Assembly (NCBI GenBank): GCA_034509425.1
Contig: JAVTVJ010000539.1
Location: 124,001-188,000 of the forward strand
Direction of reading: 5' to 3'
DNA from: Eopsaltria australis
Taxonomy: Eukaryota > Chordata > Aves > Passeriformes > Petroicidae
Length of the DNA stretch: 64,000 nt
The notes beneath the pieces are model-generated. The model saw only the letters and a program-made list of their open reading frames with translations. It ran no database searches and was not told the DNA's origin. Below, in pieces: positions 24,501 through 39,500 of this stretch. Position 1 is the first letter of the stretch. The number at the start of each line of letters is the position of its first letter. Both the position numbers and the translations under genes were made by a program.

Positions 24501-27500
24501 TTTTAAAGGCCACAGAGCTGTTCCATGAGCTGCTATCAAATACAGATGAAGAAATCTTAACTGTTTCCATCTATGTGCCTCAGCATGGAGAGAAATGAAT
24601 AGCAGAACTGGCTGCTCCCCAAAACCACTATAATCCTCTTGCAATTCTAAAAATGGTCTGCTTGCCAAAAATTACTTCTACCCTCAGTGTTTCTTCTGAG
24701 GAACCCCACAAGATGGAGCAAAAATCACAGAAAATCACTATTAACTTGTACACAAATGTACATGGCTAAGAGCAATGAGCTCTTCTGTACTTACATAGCA
24801 TTTGCAATCTTAATTTACCTGGTTTCATTCAACAATTCCTTCACTCTCCATCCCCTGGTTTTTTCTGTCTGTCTATAGCAGATGAAGAAAAGTGATAAAA
24901 ATTCTTTAGCGATTTAAAAAGCAATTTACCAAATAACTGCAAAATCCAGAACAAGAAGTCTTGATTGTATTCCATGAATCTGATTCATGTTTTGGAGCCC
25001 ATAATATGAACAGAACCTTGAAATTTATATATTTTTTTAAAATTCTTTAAATTAAGGCAATTAAGTGAATATAAATACTTGTACTTTTAATGCCGAGTTT
25101 CATGTAGCATTATGAGGTTTAATTACAATGCCAGTTTTTCTGACAAAGCCAGTAAAAGCATACTGATATTTCTATCTGCTCTGCTGCAGCAATTAAGCAG
25201 GCTTCATGGTAATAAGTTTTGATAATGAAAGAGGGAAAACCTGTCATTTCTTAAAAATCTGGTCACAGGATACAATCTCAACACAAAAGTTGTTGATGGT
25301 AAAATAAATCTGATGTGAATGCTCCTCTAAAATGGCTTTCAAAATATTCTCAATAATTCACATTCTTAACTGGTATTAACTACACTGCTAATGGACCCAT
25401 GCTCGTGAATATGCATTAGGAATACTGGATTTATAAATCAAGTTTTATTTCTTTCCAGACATCAGCTGCCCATCATCTAAATAAAAGAGACAACTAAAAA
25501 TACAACAGAAAAGTTTTAAGAGTCAGTGTATGTTGTCAGTGATGTCCAAACAAAAGCTGACTATGGCTAGAAAAGCTGGGCTCTCACCTGCCAATAAACT
25601 GCCCTTGATCACTTACAAGAGGGGAGCATCCCAGCAGACTCTGTGTGTATTAAAAAAAAAGACTTGAAAGAGAAGAAAAAGTATCACACAGGTCACAGCA
25701 GCAGTCTCAATGGACCCCTCAGGGATTTCTGCTAGTCTCAGACTTGTCATCCTCTATGCAGCTTTCCTCTCTGCCCAGAAAATGTCGATAGGAAAATGTT
25801 TGAGGGGCCTCTGGTGGAAATTTTTTCATTCTTTCTGCATTGACAGGATGCCAAATCAATATTTACTTCCCACTAACAAGCTGCTCGAGGTCTCAGTAGA
25901 AAATATGGTAGAGAATGCGAGAAGACACGATAATAAACAGCTGTCTGGCTATGAGGAAAACATGAATTGACTGGAAACAGGTCCACAGTAAAAGGTCACA
26001 GAAACCCATGAACTCCTCAGGTGTCCATAACAACTAGTAACTTTAAAGGCACATAAAAAAAAGTCTCTTTTTCCTAAGAGGTATGAGAGAACAGATCATT
26101 TTCACTCTAGCAAGCCTTATACAGTGTTTCAATAATTCAATTAACACATTTGTCAAGATCTGTGCTGTTTTTCTCCAGCATTGTTTTACAGGTTATGTTA
26201 GCTTAAATTAGCTGTTAAGTTAGCTATCACAAAACCTTTATTAACATCTCTTCAGTTTTATGCAGTAATTCTGACTTTAGAGAAGTACAAAGGAAATGCT
26301 ACAAAACAAGGATTTCACACTGCTCATCACAGTATAGTTTCAGACCATCAATGGCACCATAATTACAAATACAATGTATTAATTACAACCTAAAAACACT
26401 TAGCTAATCAGACTAGAAAGTTATAATTCATTGTGGGATGATATAAATTGAGCACCTGTGCTTCAAGAAGTTTCTGTATATGCTGTAGCCATTCTTTATC
26501 TTTTTCAAATTCTATTTTTATCCTTGCTGTTTCCTAAAAATAGAAAAACATCAGGAGCAATAAAGGTAATGTGTAACTGGGTATACATTAAATATAAAGC
26601 ATGTAGAAATTGGGATCACAGTTGCAAAATTAGTTATCTGAAGCATATCCACCAAGTATCAGTGCTCTATCCTTGTCTGTGCATGCCTCTAGAAATGTGC
26701 ATAGCATGTTTGTTTCATATGAATATTCTGGTGTACGTGTGATCTATGTCCAAATAGTATGAGTTCAACATAAAGGTACCTGAGTATATGCACCGATAGA
26801 TGGAACATGCAGTGTATGTGTAGCTGAAATTCATCACCTGTGTTATAATTTTTTTTTTTTTATTTATAGCTAAGTATCTTAACATGTTTTACACATATAT
26901 TCACAGCGACTAAAACAAAAACATACAGGATGTAGAAATTACTCCGAGTATGAGATAAGCATGGAACAACAGTCAAAGTTAATCACTTTACAGAGTTCCA
27001 TAAATGTTAGCAAACAGGACAGGGATCAGCCTTTTTTATTTGTATTCATGAGTATAAACCCTATCAGTGCATACACATACCATGCACTGCTGTTTAACCA
27101 TCGGGAAAACTCCCTTTTTTTGACCTCTTTAATATAAAGCTGCAACAAGGCTAAATCTAAGTCATCACCAGTGTACTGTTACAGGTCAATAATGGCCAAC
27201 TGCTGGACACTTGCTAGAATAACTGTAAAGGCTTTTTCATATATTATTTGATCAGGACTAAATAAATCTGGATAAGAAATCCTATCACTGCACCTATTTA
27301 ATAAAGTGATTTGATGAAACACTATCAAATATTTCATAGTAAAATGCATGACAGAATCAACAAAAAAAGTAATGAATTTACCCAGAAACCATCTGTATAT
27401 CAGAAACACCTTTAATAGGTATCACAATTAAGAAAGGAAGTATCAACAAAATCAATCTGGCACAACAAGATACATTCTAATTCTCTTTTCTTTAATGCAG

Positions 27501-30500
27501 AGGTCTATTTAAAAAGTACAATCCTGCCAAATAGCCTTGCGAGAAAGGAAAACGCTGCATAATATCTCTACATATACATGCTCAAAGCAGTATGTTTATA
27601 TTTAGGCATGCCTTAAGTCTTGCCACCTTATGAATCTCTAATCTGACTTTTTCATTTAGATTAAATTATTCTTGATTTCTATGCTGTATCTTGCACAATG
27701 AAATTACAGTCCATACCTGCAAATCCTTTTCCTCAAGGAGGGATATAGTCAGCATCTTCTCATTCAAGTCCTTAAAATAACTTATCTCATCATCTCCTTC
27801 TTGTAGTATTTCGTAAAGATCAGTTGTTGAAACATTAAGGATAGACGCTGCTAACTGAAGACTCTCTTGGGAAAGACCCTTTTTGCATGCTTTCATTTCT
27901 CCCACTTTTTTTGCCAGTTTGATTTTTATTCTCAGCTCTTGTGTGCTGTGGTGTGACTCTCCAGTTAGAGTCTAGAAGACATAAGCAAAAAATACTCTAT
28001 TGTTATTTTTTTATAGTGCAAATAAGATGAAAAAAACAGTATCATTTAGACAAAGCTCCTTTAGATGGGAATTGTCTTCATTCTGTCTTACTGGTTCAAC
28101 AGGATATGTGCTGGAATATTAAAGAGCATGCTACTTAGAACATGAAATATTAATTAATACAGTAAACCAAAACATTTTCTTAAATGTAGGCACTGTTTTG
28201 GTCTTCTTTAGTGAAGTAACTATTCTTATAACGTCATCATTAGTAAGATACAGCAGTTTCCACAAAATCAATCAAAATCCAGTCTAACACAAATGTTCTT
28301 AAAATAAGAACGTGAGTGTCAGGCCTCGTTGTGGTCAAATAAGAGTTGTTTGGGGTGTTTTTAAAGCTTACTGACATTCTCGGCATGCAGAAACACCAGT
28401 ATACCTCTTTATTTAAAACCTGAAATTTTGTTTCCCACAAAGAGAGAGAAATTCAAAACTGTCCTGATAACCAAGTTTCTACCTTTCCTGTTCCTTAAAT
28501 ATCAGTGTAAGTCATTAGTTTTATAACTGTTGGTTTAATATTTATGTAACTACAACAAAAAGATTTCATCAAAAGCTGAGCAAGACAATTTTATTTAAAA
28601 ATTGTTGACTGACAAATAGGATTAGTAATCCATTTTCAGAAGATCCTCCTAGAATATTCAACTTCCGTGCCTCAAGCAGAACTGTGATTGTCAACAGACA
28701 CCTTGGTTGAGTTTAAAATGAGAGAATAAGGTTTTCTTTTGATCATCTTGGTGGAGCTCATTAAGATACAGCTCAACAGCAGCTGATCAGTTCCTCAAAA
28801 TTCTTTTTCTACAGAATGCCTTCATCTCATAGAAACTGACTACAGAATTATGAAGCCTGTTTATTGGCATTTTGGGTAAAGTAATCTGCAGCCTCTAGTG
28901 TATCTGAAACAGTCATTAGAGAGCATTTCCTAATGTGTTTCAATGAAGGCAGAGCAGATTCATCCAATTCCAAGATTTATTTTTTCCTACCACTTCCCAA
29001 TTTAACATTTTCCTGTATTTAATAAAATTTAATTACTAAAAATAAAAATACCCTTCTACAAATCTGGGGAGAGGAGGTACAGTGATATTTGTCCAATTTT
29101 CTGATACAACTGTGGGTCCCTCCATCCACAGAATTTCCAACAATCTATTTTGTACACAGACTTGTCTGCAAATGCAGAGCTGGGAGGAATGAAGAAACTT
29201 GAAATGCAATGAGCAGGGACCAAGGACAACTTGGACTAAACTCATAGAAGGAAATAGACTAAGAAAACAGGGAGCCCCAAAAAGAAAAGCACACACTATG
29301 AAAAAAATACAGTTAAATCACATGTTTTTGTAGCATTTGAAGTGGCCTAACAGTAAATTGGCTCTTGCAACATATAGGAGATGTATGTGACCATGAAAAA
29401 GTAAGTTCTACCCTACTTTTTCAATCAAATTGAATCAGCTTCCCACATTTTAAAAAGAAATGTCTCTCAGACATAAGTGATCACTCTAGAAGATGCACAT
29501 TTGTAACCTGATGCAAAGAGGAAACGTAAATTAAAGGAGAAAAATATCAAGAAAATTACCTGCAAAGCCACTTGGAAAGGCTACAAATAATGATAAATAA
29601 CCACAGACAAAAAAAGTGCATGATAATAAACAATATTAAACATTCACTTGAATGCCTTAGAAAACTCAGAAACATTGCCAGGTAATAGTCATTTGACATT
29701 ATTACATAAATATTACTGGTGTATCCCAACTCAAATAGAAGTTAATCATGAATGAACAAGCTGATAGCAACAGTGGAACCCAGAAACTGCAACTTCAGTG
29801 TGATTGGTTTTTAGTCCACAGCTCCAGAAATGAAGGTGCCAGGAGGAAATGTACCAGAAAGACACTGAAGAATCTATAGCATCAATTTAAAACAAAAGGA
29901 ATAAAAAAAATTAAAAAAAAAAAAAAAAACATTAGAAAAAAGAACAAAGAAAAAGCAAGTTTAAACAAAAATCAAAGAAAGAGAAAATTACAAGTAATAG
30001 ATTTTAATATGCAAGCATACAGTTTATATATAATCACAGTAGATCATACATATGGAAGACTTGCACTTCAATTCTTCTGTCCCTTGAGCAGTCCAAATAC
30101 ACTAAAGCATATGTGAAGCACAAACCATTTGTGAAAAATAAGGCTACTTTATGGACTTTCAATTTGGACTCTGAGAGACTCGCTATTTTTGAACCTCCCT
30201 CCTTTATGCTATTGTTTTGATATACATTTTATCATTAAGTGTCTTAAAAAATTATAGTCTTCCCATGATTTTAAGTTGCTTTTTCTTCTGATATTTTCTC
30301 ATCTGTCATATGCTAATGTATTCATGTGCTAAATTGTTTACTTATTAGTGTTTTAATTTATAAGTCAGTTCATGCTCCAATACAGAGATGTTCAGTCTCA
30401 AGGCACACAGATTTTAGAAACTGAAAGGCCCATTTCCAAACTGAAAAGTACAAAAACTCAGGAGTTAAGCAACACAGGTTTTGCTGATGAGTGCACTGAA

Positions 30501-33500
30501 GCCAGTATAACATTGTTCTGTGATTAAGAATTTGATCCAATGCATTCTGAAGCTAGCTGTATGATTTTGAACTAAAACATTTCCGTATGTGTATTTCAAA
30601 ATTGCTTATTTTTAAACTAATAATCATACATAGGTGATGCAAACTACGTAAAATGAAATCAGTGCAGTATATGACTTCTGTACTATACTGATTTATAAGA
30701 ATGTCTTTATTAGTACCAGTAACACTAGGATTTGAGATTTTCTCTTTGTTTTTTTTCTTTTGCTGTCAAATCTAGAGGATATTTTGCTGGCAAAGCCATT
30801 TGCCTAACTTAGATGTTGCCATCGGAGTTATTCCTGTGGGACACACCTTGCTGCTACCAGCCAACTAGAATAGGAATTCCTTATTAATTCCTGAAATGAA
30901 TCTACACCACTTCTTGTCAGACCAGTGCAACTGCTACTGATCTGACTAGAAAAAAAGAAGCTCAAAGTTCTAACAAAATGAGCTTAAAGTTCCTAGTCCT
31001 TTTTAATCAGTAGCAATTGCTGAATTATCAACCAACTCTGTATCATTTATATAGTATACATTACAGATATTGGGTTACATATAATTCTGAAGTATCACAA
31101 TTCTAAGCCTTTTTGCTTTATTTTCACTACCTCAAATATTCATTCTTAAGAATATATTGTTTTCAAATTTGGCCTCAGCATGTAATCACTTCTTAGCACT
31201 ATATCTTTTGCCAGTTTTGAGTTGCATAAAGACAAATGTCTTCTTTCAATTAAAAGGTCATATTTAATTAAACACTCAAAGAAGCCATGGTGATACAAAG
31301 ACCCTGACAGCACACTATTAATAAGTCCTTCACATCCCAAAACACTGACACTTGTTGATCCCGGAATTAACACAATTTGATCAATGGCCCTAAGTAATGT
31401 TGTACAACCAAGGCAATGCCGAAAATTTTTCTTGTAATTACCATGTTAATTTACACACTATTATTGTTTATAGCATAATAAAACTTAATGATCCCAAGAC
31501 AAATTCTGACACTAGCTAACACTACGTATAGCCAGATTTCAGTCTTGCACTGGTGCAGATCTCATGGCAGAGGCCATGACTCACGAGTCATGGATAATTT
31601 TAAGTTTTACTGTATTTTTTACAACAATAATAACAGTGTGCTGCACCTGGCTGAGATCATGGAATCACCTAGGTTGGAAGAGACCTTCAGGATCACCTAG
31701 TCTTTAACCACAGTGGCCAAATTAAGGTTCAGTTTAGCTTTGGCCCTTCTAATTTTATCTCCACATACTCAACAACATCGTTTTAGTTCCCCCAAGTGAC
31801 CTATTCATCCTTCCAAAGATGCTACATGCTTTTTTTGTCACAAGTTTGAGCCCAAGTTCTCTATTTAACCATGCCAGTCTTCTTCCCTGCTGGCTTATCT
31901 TAACGCACAAATGGAGATGAAGGTAATTGTCTTCTAACAGCTTCTCAGGTGCAGTGTTTGGGACTTTTATCTAACCCAGTCCTGCTAACATACCAGCCAT
32001 TGCTAAGCAGAACTGGCACAGTGTCAGGGTCTTCTGTTTCCCATGCTGTCACTTCAGCAAGTGGGCTTGGGATGCACAAAATGCAGAGAGGGAACAGAGC
32101 AGGAAGAGCTGGCCCCAAGTGACCAAAGAGACATTTCATACAATACACCACTTAACAATGAAATCTGAGGGGGGTGGTGATTTGTCTGCTCAGAGACTGG
32201 CTAGGCATTGATCTACATTCCTTGGGGATTTATTCCCCTTTCTTTCCTTTATTAAACTGTCCTTACCAACACACAAGTTTTTTCACTTTTGCTCTTCCTA
32301 TTCCTTCCCCAGTCTTACTGGGGGAGGGGAGCAAGAAGGGAGTCAACAAAGAACTAGGTGGTGTTTAGCTGCTGGCCAGGTCAACCAATCACAAACATAT
32401 AGAAGAATATAATCTACAGAACAATTTTATATGTAGTATAAACAGTATATGTGTGTGTAGTTCAATATGGAGGTGTCTTTGGATACAAGTAATGTGTTTT
32501 TAGAAACTCACTTGTTTTGTAGATTAGAAAAGTATATAGACGTGGCTCAAAGCATTAAAACAAAAATGAAGTGGCAAACCTTCTCTGAAACAAGGTTGGT
32601 TTCCTAAAGAGTCAAAAGCATTATGAAGATATAGCTGTCTGTGAATAACAAGAGCTAAGTTTCACAGAACTAAACACTGAGCTTAAAGAACTCTACTTAT
32701 CTGGTGGAATATTTATTGCTGGCCTAAGACTAGGCCAGATCCTAATGCTGCAGTAAGGCTGAGAAAGTATTACAACCCCAAATACCTCATAATCAACAAA
32801 ACAAAACAGAATGAATGGACAAAATGAAACAAAGAGACGATGTCATATACCATTTCACCAGCTGAAAGAAGCATTCAATGAAAGTATAGTTATTTGTTCC
32901 TTATTGCCTCTCTAAAAATTACTTTCAAAACACCTTCAGTAATGATGTTTAAACTGATGTCACAGCGTGACTGAAAATTCTTCTCTAGTAATTTCATTTT
33001 TTAAAATATATTATTTTATATATATTTATATGTTATTTAAATTACCTCAGCTCCTTCACTTGAAAAATACACCTTCTAGGCTTAACCTTTTTTTATCAGA
33101 AAAGGGACAAGACAAGAGACAAAGACAGACCACTACAATAGACTTGTTTTGCTTAGGGCTATAACATGTAGCATTCTGACCCAAGGGAATGAGAAAGCCT
33201 CAGGAGGTTGATTTAATTCTTACAATTCCCAGAGATCACATGTAATTTTTAGAGACTCCAGCAGATGCCCTGTAAGTAAAGATGTAGAGGACATATAGAC
33301 CAATCTTACCTTCCTTCACCAAGTTCAGTATTCAAACTTCTGCGGCCAAATATTGAAGTGGTAGTAACATTATTTTACCAATGTCACACAGGCCACATTT
33401 TTAAGGTAATGAGTTGGTTTTATTTATCTGTCTACAGTCATGGTTTCTGCTGTAGTTCTAAAATTTATTAATATACATGTTCAAACTATGTGTCTCATAG

Positions 33501-36500
33501 TTTTGTGTACTTGGAAGAATTAAGGTATGATTTTATTATCTTTTCCATTAAGAACAAAGTAAACAAACAATGTGTTAAACCCCCCACAAACCAAAAAGAC
33601 ACATTCAAGAGAATATTAGTATGACACCTAAAAGCCAACAGAGCTGCAAAGTTTCAAAGGCTAATTCAATAAATAGCTAAAGGAAGAAATACATCCGGTA
33701 AAGCTAGATATCAGACCAATATATATGATTTAAATTAAACCACCTTATCTTGATTGGCACTGAGAATAATGCTCACAGCTTCACAGAGATAAGTGGAAGA
33801 TGAAAGCAAGCATTGCCTGGAAGAACTGCCTCACCAGTAAGAATCCCATTTTACATAAATATAGAGAAATTGCAGTCTGAATGTAAAAAATAATGTGGTA
33901 CCACAGTTGCATCTACAACTTGATTTTGCATGATTTCCTGGTTTTTCAATTAACACAGGAAAACCTTAACACACATGAGGGTAAGACTCTAAGATTCTAA
34001 CAGACAAGATCTGAAAAATTCATTGAAGTAATTAAAAATATTACCATTCTCTTCTATTGTAGCAGCAAAAGCTATCTCCAGATGCAGTCCAACATCCTAG
34101 CCCAGCCCTGCCTTCTCCATGGCTCTGAGCTATGGATGACAGATTGTGAACTAGAAAAGGTGAATTCTGTAACATCCCAAACCACACATCTGCAGAAGTG
34201 TACACAGATTTGTACAGTATTTCTTTTTCGACTAAGCCCATTGTGGCTTTTCTGAACATCCCTCAAGTCATGCAGTGAAAAAAGGGCCTGATGATTTCAG
34301 TATTTGCATACGAAACTTAAGCTTCCTGGCACTTAGTACTGCAGACCCCAAAAACTCAGTTAAAATGTAATACAAATAATAAGATACAATTTCATAAATT
34401 AGTAACTGCATTGCATAAAATTTGATAATATGATCCCTATCAAAGGCAAGGTTTGAATTTGTATAACTACGCTGGTTTAAATTGTGCTATTCCTATTTGC
34501 CGTAAGGGGTGAAAGTCTACCTCCTCATTTCTCCAAAACATCTCATCCTACGCACTCTAGCAAAATACCATTCCTTCTGGATCAAAACTATTGAAAACCA
34601 ATGGTTTCTTTATAATCATATATTTCTGAGTACAAAATTGAGAATGTTCTTTTGACTGCATTTTCTTAACCATCTCCAGATGCAGAAAACCATAGGAAAG
34701 AATACTGAAAATATTTCAACCTGTATCTGACATTAAAGCAAAGGAAATGTAATACATTGTGCTATGTTCTCAAAAAATTATTCATTTACAAATACATAGA
34801 CAAGTGACTTAAGTCATGGAGAGTTTTTAGTTTTAGATTTAAGCCATATTTAAACAAAGATATGGCAATGGACTTACTATGGCCTATTACAATGCAGTTT
34901 ATATTTCAGTAGAGAATGTACCATATATGGTTAACAGTACACTTAAGTGTTTTAAAATTCCTTGTGTGAATAAAAATTAAGGGGCTTCGTGTTACTGGTC
35001 AGCTTTTCCTCTTTTTGTTTGCTAATCCTTTCTTGATAACTGCTTAGCTATCATACTTTATACCTGAAATCTTGTCTTAAAAATCTCCTTTTTTTCATTA
35101 CATTCTTTGTAATACCTTTTAGTAGAATTTATTGCATCAGCTGGACACCTCATTTTAAAAACATACAGCAGATACCTACTAATATGAGGGACGTATGGTC
35201 ATATATAATTTTATAGCTTTGAAATTATCTAGTCTCTACTGTACATTAAGCTTTAGGACTGTCAAAAACTTGAACTGTAGACCCAAATGTTTTCAGACTG
35301 ATGCTGATTGTAAAGTATCAGCAAACACTCCATAGTTTTCATTGTACCATTGCTAAATTTTCAGCACAGTTATCATGTTTTGTGACATATAACGCAGAAA
35401 AAATAATAGTTTTCTTTATAGCAGAGAATGAGTTGAAATATGTATAATCAGCATGGGATGACAGGCAGAATATTTCTGTCAAAATATATTGGTTTCTAAA
35501 ATTCTATTTATGTGGAATGGGCAATAATAATAATTTAAAGTCCTATTTACTTCTGCATTTAAGTACTACCTCATTTATATTAATTTTTTGCCTGCTGTAA
35601 ATTCTTTGGTTTCAACAGAATTTCCTCTGATTTACACAGGTGCTGGCAAAACTACCATCATTCCTTTAAAACATCATATATTACAGTTATTTACACAGAG
35701 GAAAAAAAAAAAGGCACTGACAGAGATTAGAGCTTCACACACGTGTAGCAAGAGATGCCTGGGGTCTTAGGGAGTTTATTATCTTGAACAGTTAGGGCAG
35801 ACAAAGTCAGCACAGTTGTACCAGATGTAGCAAACAAAGATATTCAGGGCAGACCAAGAAATACTGAGGTGAAGCAACACTCCAAAGGTCACTTAGCAGG
35901 TCAGCGACCAAGATGTGAAGAAAACCACGATTTCCTGACACCCAGCTCAGTGTCTAAGCTTATGCTGTCTTTCTGCAGAGACACACAAAAAGCCTAAGAA
36001 CTATAAATCAGATGCTCTGTGTAAGACCACTGCACTGCTGAAACAAATGTGTCTAAAACCCAACTTAAGAGGTCAGCTCTGGCATTACTTAGACTCTTAA
36101 AAAATCCCATAAAACTTACCAACTGTGTTTCCTTACGATACTGTAATTTGTTAGGTTTTTTAATGATTCTCTCTTCCTAGAGCTCTTCCTACTTCTCTGT
36201 AGCCCTTTTGGCATGTGTTCTGGGGAATCCCCTTAACTCCCAACTTCATAAGTGACTGTGCACACTTCACAGGACCCTGTATATGAATGAGTGCTTTATG
36301 CTCTCCCTGCTTCAGCTCGCTTTCTTAGCAATTCAATTGACATACATTCAACAATTATTTCTACATGAACTCTTCAATAAATCATTACTGGAGACCTTCC
36401 TCCTTTCTAAGTTTTGCTAGTTTTCCTTCGTTATTTTGCCAAAAGGCTTTCTAAACACTTTAAGCCCAGAGCCTTTAGTATGTACTCATGTCCACCCCTG

Positions 36501-39500
36501 AAGTCTTTCAGTCATTCCCTTTTCCAGTCAACATTGTTTCTGTCTTTTAGACCCCAAACTGGCCATTATCTTTAACCTAAGCATCTTTCTATGTCCAGCA
36601 GAGAGTTGAGTAAGAGATTTAAAAAGAAGTCTCTCCAATCCTTTTAAAGAAATCTCAGGTGGATCTAGACCCTTCAGGAAGTGCAGTACAGACTCTCCAG
36701 GTAGTGCCCAGCTGATTCAGCTGATCCTGTTTCAATCTCATTCTATGTTAAACTTAGGTAATTTTTTTTTTACTGAGGTACAAACGGATTTTTTTTGTGA
36801 ATTGGTGAAAACAGTCTCCTGTTCAGTTCAAGTTTGTTGGATCTATTCACAGGCTATCTACCATTATAGAGTCATGGCCTGTGAAAATGATTCTCCTGCA
36901 CTCGAAGAAAAATGAAAATAGCACCACTATCAACAAAATCACCTGTGTATGTCAGACATGCATCTAAAAAAAAAAAACTGACATACCTTAAAACTTACAT
37001 AGTTGAATCACCTAAATCAACATCCCTAAATTCTTAACACAGAATTAGACAAGAAGTAGGATATACAAACATTCAGTGTATTTTAAGCTACATCTGTTAT
37101 GGTCTTTGCCTCTCATAGTTAAAAACCAAAGTGAAGTGCTATCCTTCTAAGTCTAAAAAGCAAATAAAAAGTAGAGTAAGAAAATGGTTTTCAACATTTT
37201 CCTCTTTATTCTTATTATTTACTAAGATTTTATCCATTAAGACATCTACATTATATGCTGTTCCTGGCACACTGTATGTATCACTAACCATAGCCTTCTG
37301 TAAACTGTAAGAATTTAGCCATTCACTTAATTCATTAAAATTCACAAGGCCTATTATTCTGTTTACAGTCTAATAGATATTCACTGTCACTATTCAGGCC
37401 TCTGATTCAATTTGCCTAAATCCCAGATGCAGAGTAATCCTGATGGAGATTAGCTTAATTTATCACCAATTTCTTCTCAGAACCAAGAAAGGTTGGTATT
37501 TCATAATAAAAGCTGTGTTTCTCCTTTTTTTTCCTGAAGTAGCATGCACAATGAAGAAGAAGCAATAAATGCCTTTTTTTTTTTAATGGGGAGATTTTTC
37601 TCAGTTACACAAATTTTGCTTTGCGTATAGGACAGCATCTTTTAAGGTCTGTATTCTACAGGTAAGACTTCCAATTCTCACCATAGTGGAACATATTCCT
37701 GGAATCAAATATTATGCTGATTCTGACTGAACAGAGACTGGCAGACTTATCATGTACTCCACACAATACAAAATAATCACTCTGGGTATACTCTTCTAGG
37801 TAAAGTGTTGACAGTTTGGAGTGTAATAAATGAAATATACTTATCTTTTGGCTCTCAAGTGCTCCCAGTGGGAAAAATTTTCTAGCAACTTGAAGTCATA
37901 TTAAAGATGTCCACTTCCAAATCAAAACTGACAGAGCTGATTTATGTGATAATATCTGCTGTTGTTTGCAAAATGTCCCAGTGACTCGCTGAAGAAATCT
38001 TTGTTTGGTCAAACAACACTTCCAAATTGGCACAATTCATATACCATTGCATAAAATTTTCAAAATAAACCAGTTTCCATCTGTACAGTGTACCACAGTT
38101 CTATTTCTACAAAAAGTTAGTCTGTTTTTGCCAATTATTGAATCTTACAGTTACCTATTATGTGTTGTTTTTTTTTCAGATACAGAAACTAATTATCATT
38201 CTGCATCTGAGCTGGGTATCCATCTAAAAACTATGTTCTGCACATCCTGGGCCTGAAGACATTGGATCACTAGTACTGCCAGGAATATTGAATCCACGGG
38301 GTTTGAGAATACATTCAGCAACAGCAAAGTTCAATGAAGAATATCTCTTGCTGTCTCACTGCTAACTGGAGAATTCTGAAAGTCCCCTGCAAGGATTTCC
38401 TCCTATCTGAAGAACTGACTGTGACTGAAAGTAAAGACAGTAGCAATGTACTTGTGTTGCTCTCTGTTGTAAAGCAGCCAATAAAAACCAACTGAATATT
38501 TCCCAAATATTCGTGCCTTCCAACCCAACTAATTATGCCTTGCCTAATATTTACTATTTTGTTTATAGATAAAGAGCAAATAGAACATGATCTTTATATA
38601 CCCATTCTGAGAAGAACATATTGCCTAGAAATGCTCTATTTGAATCAACACAGAACAGTTCAAGAGAAAAATACAATGATAGTAAATTACAGGAAATTGC
38701 CAAATAACAGATTTGTTAATGTGGCCAGTCATTAATTACCAGTTGTTTGCAGCAGGAAAAAGTTTCATGTAACATTTTCGATCAGCACTGCCACTTAAGG
38801 GGCAATCCCAGAATCTCCAGCCTGCAACCATGTAAACCTGTCTCTGTTCTGACCCTCTGTGGTGCACAAAAGCTGGTGTTGTGGGTTTTTGGAAGGTTAA
38901 TTGAATTTTCATGAACTAGTTCCCAATTGACCTAGATAATGTCTATGATGACATTTCATAAATGAAGTAAGGAGGAAGTTTCGTAAAGGCATAAATAGGT
39001 TCACTTGGGGGTGTAACTTTCCAACAGAAGTGTTAACTTACCTAAATCTGTATTTTGAACTACAGCCCAAGATAGTAGAGAGGAAACATGCCACGGCGAA
39101 ATTTATGCCAGCATTCAAGATAAATTGCAGAAAGGTAATAGAGACCAACATGTATTAGGATATAAGGTAAACCGACTGAATGGCAAGCAACTGGCAGAAC
39201 ACCACTTGGCCAAGCAGAGATGAAATAGGTCCTCTGACACATGTGGCTGGTAAACACAGATGTATGTCAGAGAGTGAGGGGGAAATGCACCTAGCTTAAG
39301 CCCTGCTCTGAGTAGCTGAAATGAGGGCAGCTGTCTTAAGAGGGTGAGTGTTAGATCCCAACTTAGATCCATTAAGCTTGCCAAGTGAACTACCATGGGT
39401 CTTGATTTTGGCAGTCAGTTTCATCAGATGGTTGTACTGGAGACCTATCAAGAACAATGCCAGAACACACCAGATGTGCACTGTGCTGCAGCGGGTATCC

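Noticed and set aside
25710..25970. 86-codon plus-strand frame in the 7.9-kb intron
   Set aside because: No recognised family, no splice or repeat context; expected by chance.
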